Of a stretch of 38,605 bases of DNA, positions 27,399 through 36,707 are shown piece after piece. The notes below the pieces were generated by a model. That model was not told where the DNA came from. It saw only the letters and a list, made by a program, of their open reading frames with translations, and searched no databases. The translations under genes were made by a program, and so were the position numbers. Positions within the stretch are counted from its first letter, which is position 1. Each line of letters starts with the position of its first letter. Origin of the DNA: Planctomycetota bacterium. Its GTDB lineage: Bacteria > Planctomycetota > UBA1135 > JADKAF01. The DNA lies in the NCBI GenBank assembly GCA_016793245.1, contig JAEUHW010000124.1:1-38605 (forward strand), in the 5' to 3' direction.

Positions 27399-29207
27399 CT
27401 AGGGGCGCTCGGAGAGCCAGCTCGCCAGCTCGCGGCGCTCGGTGGGATCGAGGCGCGTGCCGAGGCGCTCGATGCATTCGCGCTGATAGAGGTCGAGCCA
27501 GTGGCGCTGTGAGGTGGAGAGGCGCTCGCGGTCGATCAGGATCTCGTCGAAGGGGATCCAGGTCAGCGACTCGAGCTCGAGCCAGCGCTTCTCGCCTTCG
27601 GCGGTCGGCGTGCCGTCGACCGTGCGCACGACGTACAGGTTCTCGAGACGGATGCCGCCCCAGCCGGCGCGGTAGTAGCCGGGTTCGATCGAGGTCACGT
27701 GACCGGGCTCGAGCGCGCGACCCGAGGCGTTGCGCCCCGCGGAGATCGAGAACGGGCCTTCGTGTACGTTGAGCAAGGCACCCACGCCGTGGCCGGTGCC
27801 GTGCGCGTAGTCGAGCAGCTCGTTCCAGAGCGAGGCGCGCGCGAGCGTGTCGAGCGCCTGTCCGCCCGTGCCGGCGGGGAAGCGCTGCGCCGCTGAATCG
27901 ATGTGACCGCGGAGCACCGCGGTGTACGCGCGGCGCATCTCTTCGTCGGCGGTGCCGATCGCGATCGTGCGCGTGGCATCGGTCGTGCCGCCGGCCAAGT
28001 GCGCGCCGGAGTCGACCAGGAAGAGCTCGCCGCGTGCGATCGGCCGTTCGCCCGCCGCGCCGTAGTGGATGATCGCGCCGTTCTCGCCGGCTCCGGCGAT
28101 CGTGCCGAAGCTCTGGCCCCAGTAGTCCTCTTGCTGCGCGTAGCGGCGCTCGAGCTCCTGCGCGAAGCCGCGCTCGGTGATCTGCGCGCCGCGCGCGCAT
28201 TCGCGCCGCAGCCAGAGCAGCGCCTTCGTCACGGCGACCGAGGCGAGCAGATTGGCGCGGCGCATCGCGGCCTGCTCGGCCGCGTTCTTCTGCGCCTTCA
28301 GGATCTCGATCGGAGAGTCTCCGCGCGCGATCGTCGCACCCGCGCTCTCCAGCGCGGCGACGACGCCGCGCGTCGTGCCGAGGGGATCGACGCGCACCTT
28401 TCGCGCTCCGCGCGTCGCGAGGAACCCGCGCCACGCGCCATAGTCGTGGACGCGCAGCTCCGGCAGCCGCGCGGCGTAGCCGAGCGGCAAGCGCAACGCG
28501 GGCTCGCGCACGAAGAGATGCAGCTCGCGCTCGTCGAGCCAGAGGAACGACTCGAAGACCGGGTTGTATGGAACGTCGCTCGTGCTGCGCAGATCGAGCA
28601 GCCAGGCGATCTGGTCGAGCTTCACCGCGACCAGCGCTTCGACCTGCGCGTTCGCGAGCTCGCTGCGCACGCGCGCGAGCTTCTCCGCGGGGCTGCTCCC
28701 GCTCCACTCTTCCGGGATCTCGCGCAGCGGCGCCGTCGCCGGCTCCGGTCGTTCGGACCAGAGCGCATCCACGAGGTTCTCCTCGACCTCGACGAGGCGC
28801 AGACCGCAGCTCGAGAGCGCGTCGTACATGCCGAGCGAGAGCGCGTGCGGATCGAAGCCCAGCGCCGGCGCCGGTGCGGTCCGCGCGAGCTGCTTCAGCT
28901 TCTCGCCGAGCGTCGGGGCGCCGCTCGCGCCGACCTTCACAGCCTCGATGCCGCTGCCGGCGAGCTCTTGGTCCGCTTGCAGGTGATAGCGCCCGTCGAC
29001 GAAGAGCCAGGCCGCCTCGCGTCCCACGAGCAGGTCGCCGGCCGAGCCGGAGAAGCCCGACAGCCATTCGCGCCGCGTTCTCCACGGGGGGAGATACTCG
29101 TTCACGTGCTCGTCGGCGGAGGGGACGAGGTAGAGGTCGATCTCGTGCTGCGCCATCCGCATGCGCAACGCGGCGAGTCGTTCGGCCGGGGTCTTCATGG
29201 CTCTCAT
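27399..29207 (-). CDS. pepP: Xaa-Pro aminopeptidase (aminopeptidase P, M24)
   Basis: This 602-residue three-domain aminopeptidase P removes N-terminal residues that precede proline, probably in the cytoplasm because no signal peptide is seen. Two creatinase-like N-terminal domains (about 1-305) precede the pita-bread M24 domain. Metal ligands follow the family: Asp399 and Asp410 in VDSGAHLAGGTTDATRT, His473 in HGTGHGVGALLNVHEGP, Glu508 in SIEPGYY, and Glu522 in GIRLENL. The final 60 residues match the short C-terminal domain of the long eukaryote-like form. GGGAGG seven bases before the ATG at 29207 supports this start over the ATG at 29198. Near the peptide transporter genes it could help use imported peptides. 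Confidence 0.93.
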   Translation of the reverse strand: MRAMKTPAERLAALRMRMAQHEIDLYLVPSADEHVNEYLPPWRTRREWLSGFSGSAGDLLVGREAAWLFVDGRYHLQADQELAGSGIEAVKVGASGAPTLGEKLKQLARTAPAPALGFDPHALSLGMYDALSSCGLRLVEVEENLVDALWSERPEPATAPLREIPEEWSGSSPAEKLARVRSELANAQVEALVAVKLDQIAWLLDLRSTSDVPYNPVFESFLWLDERELHLFVREPALRLPLGYAARLPELRVHDYGAWRGFLATRGARKVRVDPLGTTRGVVAALESAGATIARGDSPIEILKAQKNAAEQAAMRRANLLASVAVTKALLWLRRECARGAQITERGFAQELERRYAQQEDYWGQSFGTIAGAGENGAIIHYGAAGERPIARGELFLVDSGAHLAGGTTDATRTIAIGTADEEMRRAYTAVLRGHIDSAAQRFPAGTGGQALDTLARASLWNELLDYAHGTGHGVGALLNVHEGPFSISAGRNASGRALEPGHVTSIEPGYYRAGWGGIRLENLYVVRTVDGTPTAEGEKRWLELESLTWIPFDEILIDRERLSTSQRHWLDLYQRECIERLGTRLDPTERRELASWLSERP

Positions 29208-29294
29208 GGTGCCCCTCCCGAGGCGACCTTTCCAGGAGTGCCGAGAGAGCGTTTACTCTGCGCGTCCCCGACGCGCTCGAAGAGGAACCCGTCC

Positions 29295-30113
29295 ATGCCG
29301 CTCCGCGCTCTCCGACTCCTGCTCTGCTCCGCGCTGCTCTTCTCGAGTGCCTGCTCCTCCGGCGAGATCGCGCGCCGCACCGATCGCTTCGATCACGAGG
29401 CCGCCGCGGTCTCCTCCGTGCGCTTGACCTCCACCAACGGCAACCTCGAGTGCCAGCGCCGCGGCGATGTCGAGCGCTTGGAGCTCGACGTCGTTCTCGA
29501 GGTCGGTGGCGAAGATGAAGCCGAAGCCGCGGAGCGCCTGCGCGCGACGCAGGTGCGCACGACCTTCGAGCGCGGCGAGCTCAGCGCATGGGTCGAGTTC
29601 CCCGAGCCGCGACACACGCTCGATCAAGCGCATCTCTCCGTGCGCGCGCCGCTCCCCGTCGCGGCCGTGCTGAAGACCGCGAACGGCGCGATTCGCTGCA
29701 CCGACCTCGAGCGCAACGTCGATGCGCACACGCGGAACGGCGCCATCGAGATCCGCGGACGCCACGCCGATGTGCTCGCGCGCTCCGTGAACGGCGCGGT
29801 CGCGCTCACCGGCGTGCTGGGGCGCGCGAAGGGCGAGACGAAGAACGGCGCGCTGGAGCTCGAGCTCGCCGACGGTGCGCAGGGCGGCTTCGAGTTCGCG
29901 ACCGAGAACGGCGCGATCGAGATCTCCGCGCCGCGCGCGCTCCGCGGGCACATCTTGCTGCAGACCGCGAACGGCGACCTCGAGGCCGAGGGCGCTCCGG
30001 CCATCGCCGAGAAGAGCGAAGGTCGGCTCGAGCAGCTCCGCATCGAGCTCGGCGTCGGACCGGCCTCCGTCGCGCGGACCCAGAACGGGTCGGTGCGCTG
30101 CAACGTGCGCTGA
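29295..30113 (+). CDS. second DUF4097-type lipoprotein
   Basis: This 272-residue lipoprotein (MPLRALRLLLCSALLFSSACSS, lipobox-like SSAC) has the same alternating beta-strand repeat design as the lipoprotein at 9649-10797, but with turns of the form TSTNGNLEC, KTANGAIRC, HTRNGAIEI, RSVNGAVAL, ETKNGALEL, ATENGAIEI, QTANGDLEA and RTQNGSVRC, that is, an 'NGAI' ladder every 17-22 residues. This fits DUF4097 (putative adhesin, beta-solenoid). The function is unknown. It lies just upstream of the BlaI/M56 operon on the same strand, separated by about 120 bases containing the operator, so it could be functionally linked to that circuit; this is inference. Confidence 0.82.
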   Translation: MPLRALRLLLCSALLFSSACSSGEIARRTDRFDHEAAAVSSVRLTSTNGNLECQRRGDVERLELDVVLEVGGEDEAEAAERLRATQVRTTFERGELSAWVEFPEPRHTLDQAHLSVRAPLPVAAVLKTANGAIRCTDLERNVDAHTRNGAIEIRGRHADVLARSVNGAVALTGVLGRAKGETKNGALELELADGAQGGFEFATENGAIEISAPRALRGHILLQTANGDLEAEGAPAIAEKSEGRLEQLRIELGVGPASVARTQNGSVRCNVR

Positions 30114-30186
30114 CGCGGCTCGCGCGCGAAGCGCGGCGCGAACGGCCACCAAGATTTTTCTCCGGCAGGGGGCTGGCGCAATCCGA

Positions 30187-30212
30187 CTACAGGTGTAGAA
30201 CTACGCCTGTAG
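30187..30212. promoter_or_regulatory. tandem BlaI/MecI-type operator
   Basis: Two 12-bp dyads, CTACAGGTGTAG (30187-30198, perfect palindrome) and CTACGCCTGTAG (30201-30212, one mismatched pair), are separated by AA. Both carry the TAC...GTA half-sites typical of BlaI/MecI operators (TACA-N2-TGTA), and together they also form a larger inverted repeat. They end 22 bases before the BlaI-family ATG, so the repressor probably autoregulates the operon. Confidence 0.8.
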
Positions 30213-30234
30213 TTCAGGAGCTCGACCCCGCGCC

Positions 30235-30657
30235 ATGCCCGACCCCGCCCGCCTCGGAGATCTGCAGCTCGCCATCCTCCGCGCGCTCTGGAGCCGCGGA
30301 GAAGCGACCGCCGCCGAAGTCCACGCCGACCTGCACGCGGAGCGCGGACTCGCGCCGACGACGATCGCGACGATGCTGCGGCGCCTCGCCTCGCAGGGCT
30401 TCGCGAGCTTCCGGAGCGAAGGGCGCGTCTTCGTCTATCGCGCGGCCATCGACGAGGAGAGCGTGCAGCGCGCCGCGGTGCGCGATCTGCACGAGCGGCT
30501 CTTCGCGGGCGACGCCGAGGCGCTGGTGCACCAGCTCCTCGATGCGCGCGAGCTCAGCGCGAGCGAGCTGGAACGCCTCCGCGCGCTGATCGACGCGCGC
30601 GCGCAGAGCAAGGAAAGCGAGAGCGCGGCGAAGCCGCGGAGGACGCGCCGTGATTGA
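30235..30657 (+). CDS. BlaI/MecI family transcriptional repressor
   Basis: This 140-residue winged-helix repressor is of the BlaI/MecI/CopY family. The N-terminal domain (1-80) shows the family pattern LGDLQLAILRALWSRGEATA, AEVHADLHAERGLAPTTIAT, MLRRLASQGFASFRSEGRVF and VYRAAID. The C-terminal helices (85-128) would form the dimer. Repression is normally relieved when an M56 membrane protease triggers cleavage of the repressor. The next gene encodes such a protease and overlaps by 8 bases. A basic tail (KPRRTRRD) is present. The operator 22 bases upstream supports autoregulation. No beta-lactamase gene is in this operon, so the regulated process is probably something else. Confidence 0.93.
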   Translation: MPDPARLGDLQLAILRALWSRGEATAAEVHADLHAERGLAPTTIATMLRRLASQGFASFRSEGRVFVYRAAIDEESVQRAAVRDLHERLFAGDAEALVHQLLDARELSASELERLRALIDARAQSKESESAAKPRRTRRD

Positions 30658-32065
30658 GCTCTCGCTCGATGCCGTGGCGAGCTACGCGTTGACGTGGCTC
30701 CTGCATCTCCTGGCGCTGCTCGCCCTCGCCGCCGTGGCGCGGCGCGCGTTGGCGCGCGAGCGCGTGGCCGCGCGCGAAGCGTGGGTGAAGGCCGCGCTCC
30801 TCGGCGCTCCGCTCACGGCGCTCGCGCAGGTCGCGTGGATCGAGGCACCGCTCGGCGGGACGATCTTCCTCGAGCGGGAAGCGCGCGCCTCGAGCGCCGC
30901 ACCTCGCGAGCGTTCCTCCGCCGTCGAGTTCGGTGTGGAAGAGCCGAGCGCGGTGCGCGACGCGCTCGGGCACGCGGAGGAAGCTCTACCGCTGCTGCCA
31001 GAAGATCGGTCGGCGTTCTCGGACGAGAGGCTCGAAGACTCGAGGACGCTCCGGCTCGAGCCGCTCGTCGCCGCGGAGGAGCCGCAGCGCACCTCGCTCG
31101 CGTTCCTCGCGTTCGCGCTCTGGTCCGGCGTGGCGCTGGCGTTGCTCGCGCGACACGGCGTGCGGCGCTGGCGTCTCTCCCAGGCGCTCGCGCATCGCGA
31201 GCCCGTGACCGTCGGCGCGGCGCGCGATCTGCTCGATGCGCTCTGCCTCGAGGCCGGCTTCGGCCGTCGCGTGGCGCTCTCCGCTTCGCGCGCGCTGCGA
31301 GTCCCCGTCGCTTTCGGATGGCTGCGCCCCGAGATCTGCGTGCCCGCGAGCTTCGTCGCCGAGCTCGACGAGGCCGCATGGGAACCGCTGCTCGCGCACG
31401 AGCTCGCGCATCTCGTGCGCCGCGATCCGCTCTGGCTCGCGCTCTGCCGCGCGCAAGCGGCGTTGACGCTGGGCTTGCCACCGCTGCGTTGGGCCGAGCG
31501 CGCGCTGCGCGCCGACGCGGAGTGGCTCGCGGATGCGTGGGCCGCACAACGCACGTCTCCGCTCGACCTCGCGCGTTGCCTCGCCTGTGTCGCGGAGCGC
31601 ACGCTGCATGCGCGCGCGCCGCGCGGCGCGTTCGCGCTTGCCGGTCACGAGGAGCCCACGCTCACGCGGCGCGTCGAGCGCTTGCTCGCGCCGGGCGAGA
31701 TCGCCTCGGCCGCGCGCGGGGTTCGCGCCGCGCGCTTCGCCGCGCTCGCGCTTTGCGCCGCACTCGCGCTCGGAGCCCCCGCCTTGCGTTCCGCGCCGCG
31801 CGCGGAGCTCGTCCTCGAACGCGCGGAAGCGCCGAAGAACGACGAAAGCGACGCCTCTTCGAGCATGACGGCGATCTCGACGCACGCCGAGCTGCTCTTG
31901 CTCGAGCGCGAGCTCTCGGAGCTCGAGGAGCGCGTACGCGGTACTTCGCTCGAAACGGAGCTCGCTCCGCAGCTCGCCCTCTGGGCCGAGCGCGTCGAGC
32001 TGCTGCGCGCCGAGCTCTCCCTCGCATCACTGCCCCAGTCCGTACCACCGAATCTCTCACGCTGA
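30650..32065 (+). CDS. M56 family membrane metallopeptidase (BlaR1-like, no sensor domain)
   Basis: This 471-residue membrane protease belongs to the M56/BlaR1 family. Hydrophobic segments lie at about 12-31, 48-63, 148-167 and 353-378. The zinc motif H250-E-L-A-H254 is in LLAHELAHLVRRDPLWLALC, with a probable third ligand Glu291 in ADAEWLADAWAA. A family strand (VPVAFGWLRPEICVPASF) precedes the active site. After the last hydrophobic segment only about 95 residues remain, containing a Glu/Leu-rich coiled coil, so there is no penicillin-binding sensor domain. The GTG start overlaps the repressor gene by 8 bases. It is expected to cleave, or trigger cleavage of, the BlaI-type repressor on an envelope signal. 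Confidence 0.9.
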   Translation: MIELSLDAVASYALTWLLHLLALLALAAVARRALARERVAAREAWVKAALLGAPLTALAQVAWIEAPLGGTIFLEREARASSAAPRERSSAVEFGVEEPSAVRDALGHAEEALPLLPEDRSAFSDERLEDSRTLRLEPLVAAEEPQRTSLAFLAFALWSGVALALLARHGVRRWRLSQALAHREPVTVGAARDLLDALCLEAGFGRRVALSASRALRVPVAFGWLRPEICVPASFVAELDEAAWEPLLAHELAHLVRRDPLWLALCRAQAALTLGLPPLRWAERALRADAEWLADAWAAQRTSPLDLARCLACVAERTLHARAPRGAFALAGHEEPTLTRRVERLLAPGEIASAARGVRAARFAALALCAALALGAPALRSAPRAELVLERAEAPKNDESDASSSMTAISTHAELLLLERELSELEERVRGTSLETELAPQLALWAERVELLRAELSLASLPQSVPPNLSR

Positions 32066-32074
32066 GGTCTGACC

Positions 32075-33517
32075 ATGTGGCAACGTCCGCTCGCGTTCCT
32101 CGCTCCTGCCGCTCTCGTCGCGGTGGCGGCATTGAGCGCCCAATCCGTTCCTCGTGCCCAAGAGCCCGCGGGGCCGGCTCCGGGCACGGCGCCGATCGAG
32201 TCGATCGCGCCGATCTCGCCGCTTGCACCCGAGTCCGTGCCTGCGCCGGTCGATGCGCCGACGGCCATCGACACCATCGCCAGCACGAGTGCGGCAGTCG
32301 CACCGCAGGAGCCCTCCGCTCCCGCTCCGAACTCGAGGCCTGCGCGCACGCCGCGCCCGAGCTCGCGCGCTGCGAACCCGCTGCTCGCGCCAGCCGCTCC
32401 GTCCGGTAACGCTCTCGCGGCGGACTCCTCTCTCGGCGCTCCGGCGGCGGCGGGACAGGGAGGCGCGAGCGGTGGCGCGGGTGTGGTGAACACCGCTCCC
32501 GCTGCGCAGGGCGCGGCGACTAGCGCACCGGCGCAGCCCTCGCTGCCCGGCTTGGGATACATCGGGGGTGGGAGCGCCGCGGGTCAGGGCGGTGCGGCGG
32601 GGGGTGGAGCCGGAGTTCTGGCTCCCGCTGCGGCACAGGATCCTTCCGCCGGCCCGACGCCGCCGCGCACGCGCGCGCCGCGTTCGACGGGCCGCGGAGG
32701 CGCGATGAGCGTCGCCCCGTCTGCGCCGGCGGCGGCACAGGATGAAGCTACGCTGAAGCGACGCCTCGAGGTCGAGCGGAAGCGCTTGGCAGATCAGAGC
32801 GCGGCTCTCGAGGACGAGATCGCGACGATGCACGCGCGCTTGGCGGAGCTCGAAGCGCGCCGACAGGCAGAAGAGCAAGCTCGCGACGCGCACGGAGCAC
32901 GAGCTGTGGCTTCGGAGGCGGCGCAACGAGCGCTCGCGGATCGCGCGACGCTCAAAGATGCGCTGGCCGATGCAGAGCGCGCTCGCGAGCTCTCCGTGCG
33001 CGAGTTCGCGCGCGCTCAGGAGCTGCAGCGCGGCGCCCAGGAACGCGCTCGGGTGGAGCGCGATGTCGCTGAACAGCGCATGCGCGAAGCCGCCGATAAA
33101 GCGCGCGTTGCCGAGCGCCGCGCGCTCGACGTGCGAGAGGCCGCCACCCGCGAGGCGCGAGACGAAGCCCGCGTCGTGGACGAACGCACGCGCGAGCGCG
33201 CCACCGAAGAGCGGCGCCGCGAGGTGCGCAGCCGGAACCGGGCCGAAGGCGAAGATCCCTTCGGGCGCCTCGAAGCCGCCCGCGCGGAAGCCGAGGCCTC
33301 GCGCCAAGCCGCCGAGCGCGCGGCGAAGTTCGCGCGCGAAGCGCAGTCCGCGTTCGGCCAGCTTCAGCGCTCGCAGAGCGGCGGCGGTTCGAACGCGACC
33401 GACGAGCGCTTGGGCCGCGTCGAGCACGAGGTGAAGGAGCTGCGGAAGGAAGTGCGCGAGCTCGGCGAGAAGATCGATCGCCTGCTCGAGATGCGCGGCG
33501 AGCGCCGCATCTACTGA
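32075..33517 (+). CDS. exported Pro/Ala-rich coiled-coil protein
   Basis: This 480-residue protein of no recognised family has a signal peptide (MWQRPLAFLAPAALVAVAALSA before QSVPRAQEPAGP). Residues about 30-220 are low-complexity Ala/Pro/Gly (for example GGGSAAGQGGAAGGGAG at about 164-180) and probably extended. Residues about 225-430 are a long Glu/Arg/Ala coiled coil, and 450-477 are a short separate heptad coil (VEHEVKELRKEVRELGEKID) like a trimeric or tetrameric stalk. It starts 9 bases after the M56 stop and so is the third gene of the BlaI operon, a good candidate for the sensed or regulated envelope component. A 13-bp-stem hairpin lies 24 bases after its stop. Confidence 0.78.
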   Translation: MWQRPLAFLAPAALVAVAALSAQSVPRAQEPAGPAPGTAPIESIAPISPLAPESVPAPVDAPTAIDTIASTSAAVAPQEPSAPAPNSRPARTPRPSSRAANPLLAPAAPSGNALAADSSLGAPAAAGQGGASGGAGVVNTAPAAQGAATSAPAQPSLPGLGYIGGGSAAGQGGAAGGGAGVLAPAAAQDPSAGPTPPRTRAPRSTGRGGAMSVAPSAPAAAQDEATLKRRLEVERKRLADQSAALEDEIATMHARLAELEARRQAEEQARDAHGARAVASEAAQRALADRATLKDALADAERARELSVREFARAQELQRGAQERARVERDVAEQRMREAADKARVAERRALDVREAATREARDEARVVDERTRERATEERRREVRSRNRAEGEDPFGRLEAARAEAEASRQAAERAAKFAREAQSAFGQLQRSQSGGGSNATDERLGRVEHEVKELRKEVRELGEKIDRLLEMRGERRIY

Positions 33518-33540
33518 GCCGAGTGCTTGGGTCTCGTCGG

Positions 33541-33581
33541 CGCGGCGCCGCGCGGAGCCTCGTGCTCTGCGCGGCGCCGCG
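33541..33581 (+). terminator. GC hairpin ending the BlaI operon
   Basis: A 13-bp perfect stem (CGCGGCGCCGCGC, 33541-33553, with 33569-33581) around a 15-base loop, followed by GACCTTTCC. It lies 24 bases after the coiled-coil gene's stop and before the convergent kinase gene, which fits a transcription end, although the T-run is weak. Confidence 0.5.
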
Positions 33582-33672
33582 ACCTTTCCTGCGCGTCGCG
33601 CACTGCTCTCAGAGAGTGAGCCAGAAGTGCTGGCGAACGGGCTGCAGCGCCGTAAGGCGATGCGCCAGCAGA

Positions 33673-33717
33673 CATCTGAGAGGCGGTATCATCGATTTCT
33701 GCTCAGCCTCTCAGATG
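33673..33717 (-). terminator. inverted repeat overlapping kinase gene stop codon
   Basis: CATCTGAGAGGC (33673-33684) and its exact complement (33706-33717) flank a 21-base loop; the right arm contains the kinase stop codon (33711-33713). It could be a terminator or 3' mRNA structure of the kinase transcript. There is no T-run after it in the minus direction. Confidence 0.45.
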
Positions 33718-35774
33718 CCGTCCTTCTTCGCGCCGGGATTCGCCGGCGCCGTTCCCTTGGCACCCTCGGTCGCATCGCCGTCCTTCGCGTCGGCGCGCTT
33801 CTCCGCCTTCGGCAGCAGCCGCTCGAACGCGGAAAGCAGCCCGCCGGTCGCTTCGGCGCCGGCCTCGATCGCGCTGCCGCCGAGCTGCGTCGCGACGCCA
33901 GCGCCGATGCGCAGGAACTCCGCGACCGACCCGTTGCCGCGCTCCAGGATGCGCGCGCGCAGCGCCTGCGTGTGCGGCTCGGCCGGGAGTCGGTCGCGCA
34001 CGATCTCGATGAGCTGCGTCGCTTCCTTCTGCAGACGCTCGCGATCGATGCCGTCGCGCATCGAGTTCACGAAGAGGGCGCGCGCGCGCTCGCGCAGCAC
34101 GAGCGGATCGGCGCGCATGGGATCGGCACCTTCGAGCGCCGTCTCGTTGATCACCAATTCCAGAGCGCGACCGGTGCTCTCGTGGATGGTCTTCCGCTGC
34201 GCGCCTGCGGAGGGCGCTCGCTCGAGCATCGCCTCGGCGAGGCGCGTGCTGAGCTCCAAGCCGAACGCGCGGTAAGACTCTCGCGCTGCGCCCACGATGC
34301 TGTAGGCGCGCACGGCATCGCCGGGCTGGCGAATCGAGCTCATGCTGCGCGCGAACTCGACGCGCACCTCCTGCATCTCGAGCGCCGTGTCGTCGGGCGC
34401 GAGCACCAAGCCCTCGCGGCAGATGCGCTGCGCGGCCTCGAGATCGCCGGTGCGCGCGTCCTCCGAGAGCGAGCGGTAGTAGTAGAGCGCCGAGAGGAAG
34501 GGGTGCGTGCGCGAGACGATGCCGGCGCGCATCTGCGCTTCCTCGGGGCTGAGCTGCGCGCTGGGGTCGAAGAGCCGCTGCGCCTCGCTCGTCGCGAGGA
34601 GCGCTTTCATCTGCTCGATCGCGTCGTCGATCTTGCCGGCGTAGGTCCAGGTGGAGCCGATCTCGCTCTCCAGGCTCCGCGCGCCTTCGGAGAGCCGCGT
34701 CAGCTCGGCGTCGTAGCGCAGGCGCGTTATCTCCTCGTCGCGCGTGCGATCCCGCTGCTCGAAGCGGCGGTTCTGCGTTAGCAGCAGGATCACGGCGAGG
34801 ACCGCGACACCAGCGACGATCGAGCTCGCGATCGGGTGGCGGCGCACGGAGCGCTGCACGCGCGTCACGACACCCGGCAGCGTCGCTTCGACCGGCTCGC
34901 CGTCGAGCAGGTGATCGATGTCCCGCAGCAGCGCCGCGGCATCCTGATAGCGATCGGCGGGATCCTTGTTCAGGAGCTTCAGGACGATCTTCTGCGCGTC
35001 CTTCGGCACCGGCTTCGGCGCGCGCGCGAACGGCAGCGGCGGCTTCTCGAGCACGGCGCGCAGCACCGCGGTCGTCGTCTCGCCGCTGAAGGGCATGAGC
35101 CCGGTCAGCATCTGATAGAGCGTGGCGCCGATCGCGTAGAGATCGCAGCGCGAGTCGATCTTCGACTTCTCGCCGAGGATCTGCTCCGGCGCCATGTACA
35201 TCGGGGTGCCCACGATTGCGCCCGTCTCGGTCATCGTCTCGGTGCCCTCGGGGCGCGCGAGGCCGAAGTCGGTGAGGATCAGCTTCTCCTCGCCTTCGAC
35301 GAGCAGGTTCCCCGGCTTGATGTCGCGATGGATGACGCCGAGGCGATGCGCCTCTTGGATCGCGAGCACGATCTGGCGCATCATCCGGAACGCCTTCAGC
35401 GCGGGGAGCGGGCCGTGCTGGCGCAGCACGTCGGCGAGCGAGCCGCCGCTCACGTAGCCCATCGCGAAGTAGTGCAGGCCCGCCGAGCTGCCGACGGTGT
35501 AGATCGGCACGATGTTCGGGTGCGTGAGGCGCGCGATCGCCTCGACCTCGCGCTTGAAGCGCAGCTTCCGCGTGTCGTTCTGCGAGGTCGAAGGCGGTAG
35601 GACCTTGATCGCGACCTTGCGATTCAAGCTCGTGTCGAGCGCTTCGAAGACCGTGCCCATCGAGCCCGCGCCGATCTCGCGCAGGATGCGGTACTCCGGA
35701 AGCGCGCGTTGCAGGGTGTGCGCCGCGAGCTCGAAGGTCACCGAGGAGGAGCTCAAATCCTTGGCGTCGGACAT
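33711..35774 (-). CDS. transmembrane Ser/Thr protein kinase
   Basis: This 687-residue Hanks-type kinase has a cytoplasmic catalytic domain (about 28-292) with all key elements: GAGSMGTVFEA loop (35-45), Lys57 in VAIKVL, HRDIKPGN (149-156, Asp151), DFG (169-171), GTPMYMAPE (189-197) and DLYAIG. One membrane helix follows (about 317-333, SSIVAGVAVLAVILLLT). The outer region of about 350 residues is helical and TPR-like in character (for example TGDLEAAQRICREGLVLAPD), ending in an Ala/Lys/Gly-rich tail. No PASTA or other named sensor is seen. The family is abundant in Planctomycetota. It is a single gene converging on the BlaI operon; its targets are unknown. Confidence 0.93.
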   Translation of the reverse strand: MSDAKDLSSSSVTFELAAHTLQRALPEYRILREIGAGSMGTVFEALDTSLNRKVAIKVLPPSTSQNDTRKLRFKREVEAIARLTHPNIVPIYTVGSSAGLHYFAMGYVSGGSLADVLRQHGPLPALKAFRMMRQIVLAIQEAHRLGVIHRDIKPGNLLVEGEEKLILTDFGLARPEGTETMTETGAIVGTPMYMAPEQILGEKSKIDSRCDLYAIGATLYQMLTGLMPFSGETTTAVLRAVLEKPPLPFARAPKPVPKDAQKIVLKLLNKDPADRYQDAAALLRDIDHLLDGEPVEATLPGVVTRVQRSVRRHPIASSIVAGVAVLAVILLLTQNRRFEQRDRTRDEEITRLRYDAELTRLSEGARSLESEIGSTWTYAGKIDDAIEQMKALLATSEAQRLFDPSAQLSPEEAQMRAGIVSRTHPFLSALYYYRSLSEDARTGDLEAAQRICREGLVLAPDDTALEMQEVRVEFARSMSSIRQPGDAVRAYSIVGAARESYRAFGLELSTRLAEAMLERAPSAGAQRKTIHESTGRALELVINETALEGADPMRADPLVLRERARALFVNSMRDGIDRERLQKEATQLIEIVRDRLPAEPHTQALRARILERGNGSVAEFLRIGAGVATQLGGSAIEAGAEATGGLLSAFERLLPKAEKRADAKDGDATEGAKGTAPANPGAKKDGI

Positions 35775-35882
35775 GCGGACGGGAGGGGGTGCGCGCGAGC
35801 AGCGGACGGCAGACGAACGATCGGAGCGGCGGCCCTGCGCCGACTCGGCACCTCTATTCTGCCGCGAAGGGTACGCAGGAGA

Positions 35883-36707
35883 TCATGCCCGCAGCGCTGC
35901 TCGTTGTCGCAGCACGGAGTGGAGCAGCGCCTCGAATTCGTCGAGCCGCACCATGTTCGGGCCATCGCTCGGCGCCCGATCGGGGTCGGGGTGGACCTCG
36001 AAGAAGAGGCCGTCGACGCCGACCGCGCAGGCCGCGCGCGCGAGCGGGGGGACCAAGCGCCGGTCGCCGCCGGTGCGATCGCCAGCGGCTCCGGGCTGTT
36101 GGACCGAGTGCGTGGCATCGAAGACCACGGGGGCTCCGAGCTCGCGGAGCGCCACCAGCCCGGCCATGTCGACGACCAGCCGCCCGTAGCCGAAGAAGGT
36201 GCCGCGCTCGGTGAGGAGCACGTTCTCGTTGCCGGTGGAGCGCACCTTCTCGAGCGGGTGGCGCATGTCGGCGGGGGCCACGAACTGCCCCTTCTTCACA
36301 TTCACCGCCTTGCCGGTCTGGCCCGCCGCGAGGAGCAGGTCGGTCTGGCGGCAGAGGAACGCGGGGATCTGCAGCACATCGACCACCTCGCCCACCGCCG
36401 CGCACTGCGACGACTCGTGGACGTCGGTGAGCACGGGCACCCCGACCTCGCGGCGCACGCGGGCCAGGATCTCCAGGCCGTCGTCGATGCCGGGCCCGCG
36501 CGGCGAGCGCAGCGAGGAGCGGTTCGCCTTGTCGAACGAGCTCTTGAAGACGAACGGGATCGCGAGGCGGCGCGCGATGTCGGCGAGCGAGCTCGCGATG
36601 CGCACGATGAAGTCGCTCTCCTCCAAGACGCAAGGGCCGGCGATGAGGAGCGGAGCACCCGCGGGGTCGGGGTGCACGACGAGCGATCCGATGCGGAGCG
36701 GTTTCAC
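35883..36707 (-). CDS. kdsA: 3-deoxy-8-phosphooctulonate (KDO-8-P) synthase
   Basis: This 274-residue cytoplasmic enzyme condenses phosphoenolpyruvate with arabinose 5-phosphate to make KDO 8-phosphate for the LPS inner core. Motifs are [13 protein letters not shown] (21-33), [79 protein letters not shown] and [15 protein letters not shown]. Cys26 in the IAGPC motif marks the metal-dependent class (E. coli-type enzymes have Asn there); the His, Glu and Asp ligands are also present. The start is a GTG overlapping the lipid kinase stop by 4 bases (GTGA). Length is close to the usual 280. Presence implies an LPS-bearing outer membrane. Confidence 0.94.
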   Translation of the reverse strand: MKPLRIGSLVVHPDPAGAPLLIAGPCVLEESDFIVRIASSLADIARRLAIPFVFKSSFDKANRSSLRSPRGPGIDDGLEILARVRREVGVPVLTDVHESSQCAAVGEVVDVLQIPAFLCRQTDLLLAAGQTGKAVNVKKGQFVAPADMRHPLEKVRSTGNENVLLTERGTFFGYGRLVVDMAGLVALRELGAPVVFDATHSVQQPGAAGDRTGGDRRLVPPLARAACAVGVDGLFFEVHPDPDRAPSDGPNMVRLDEFEALLHSVLRQRAALRA

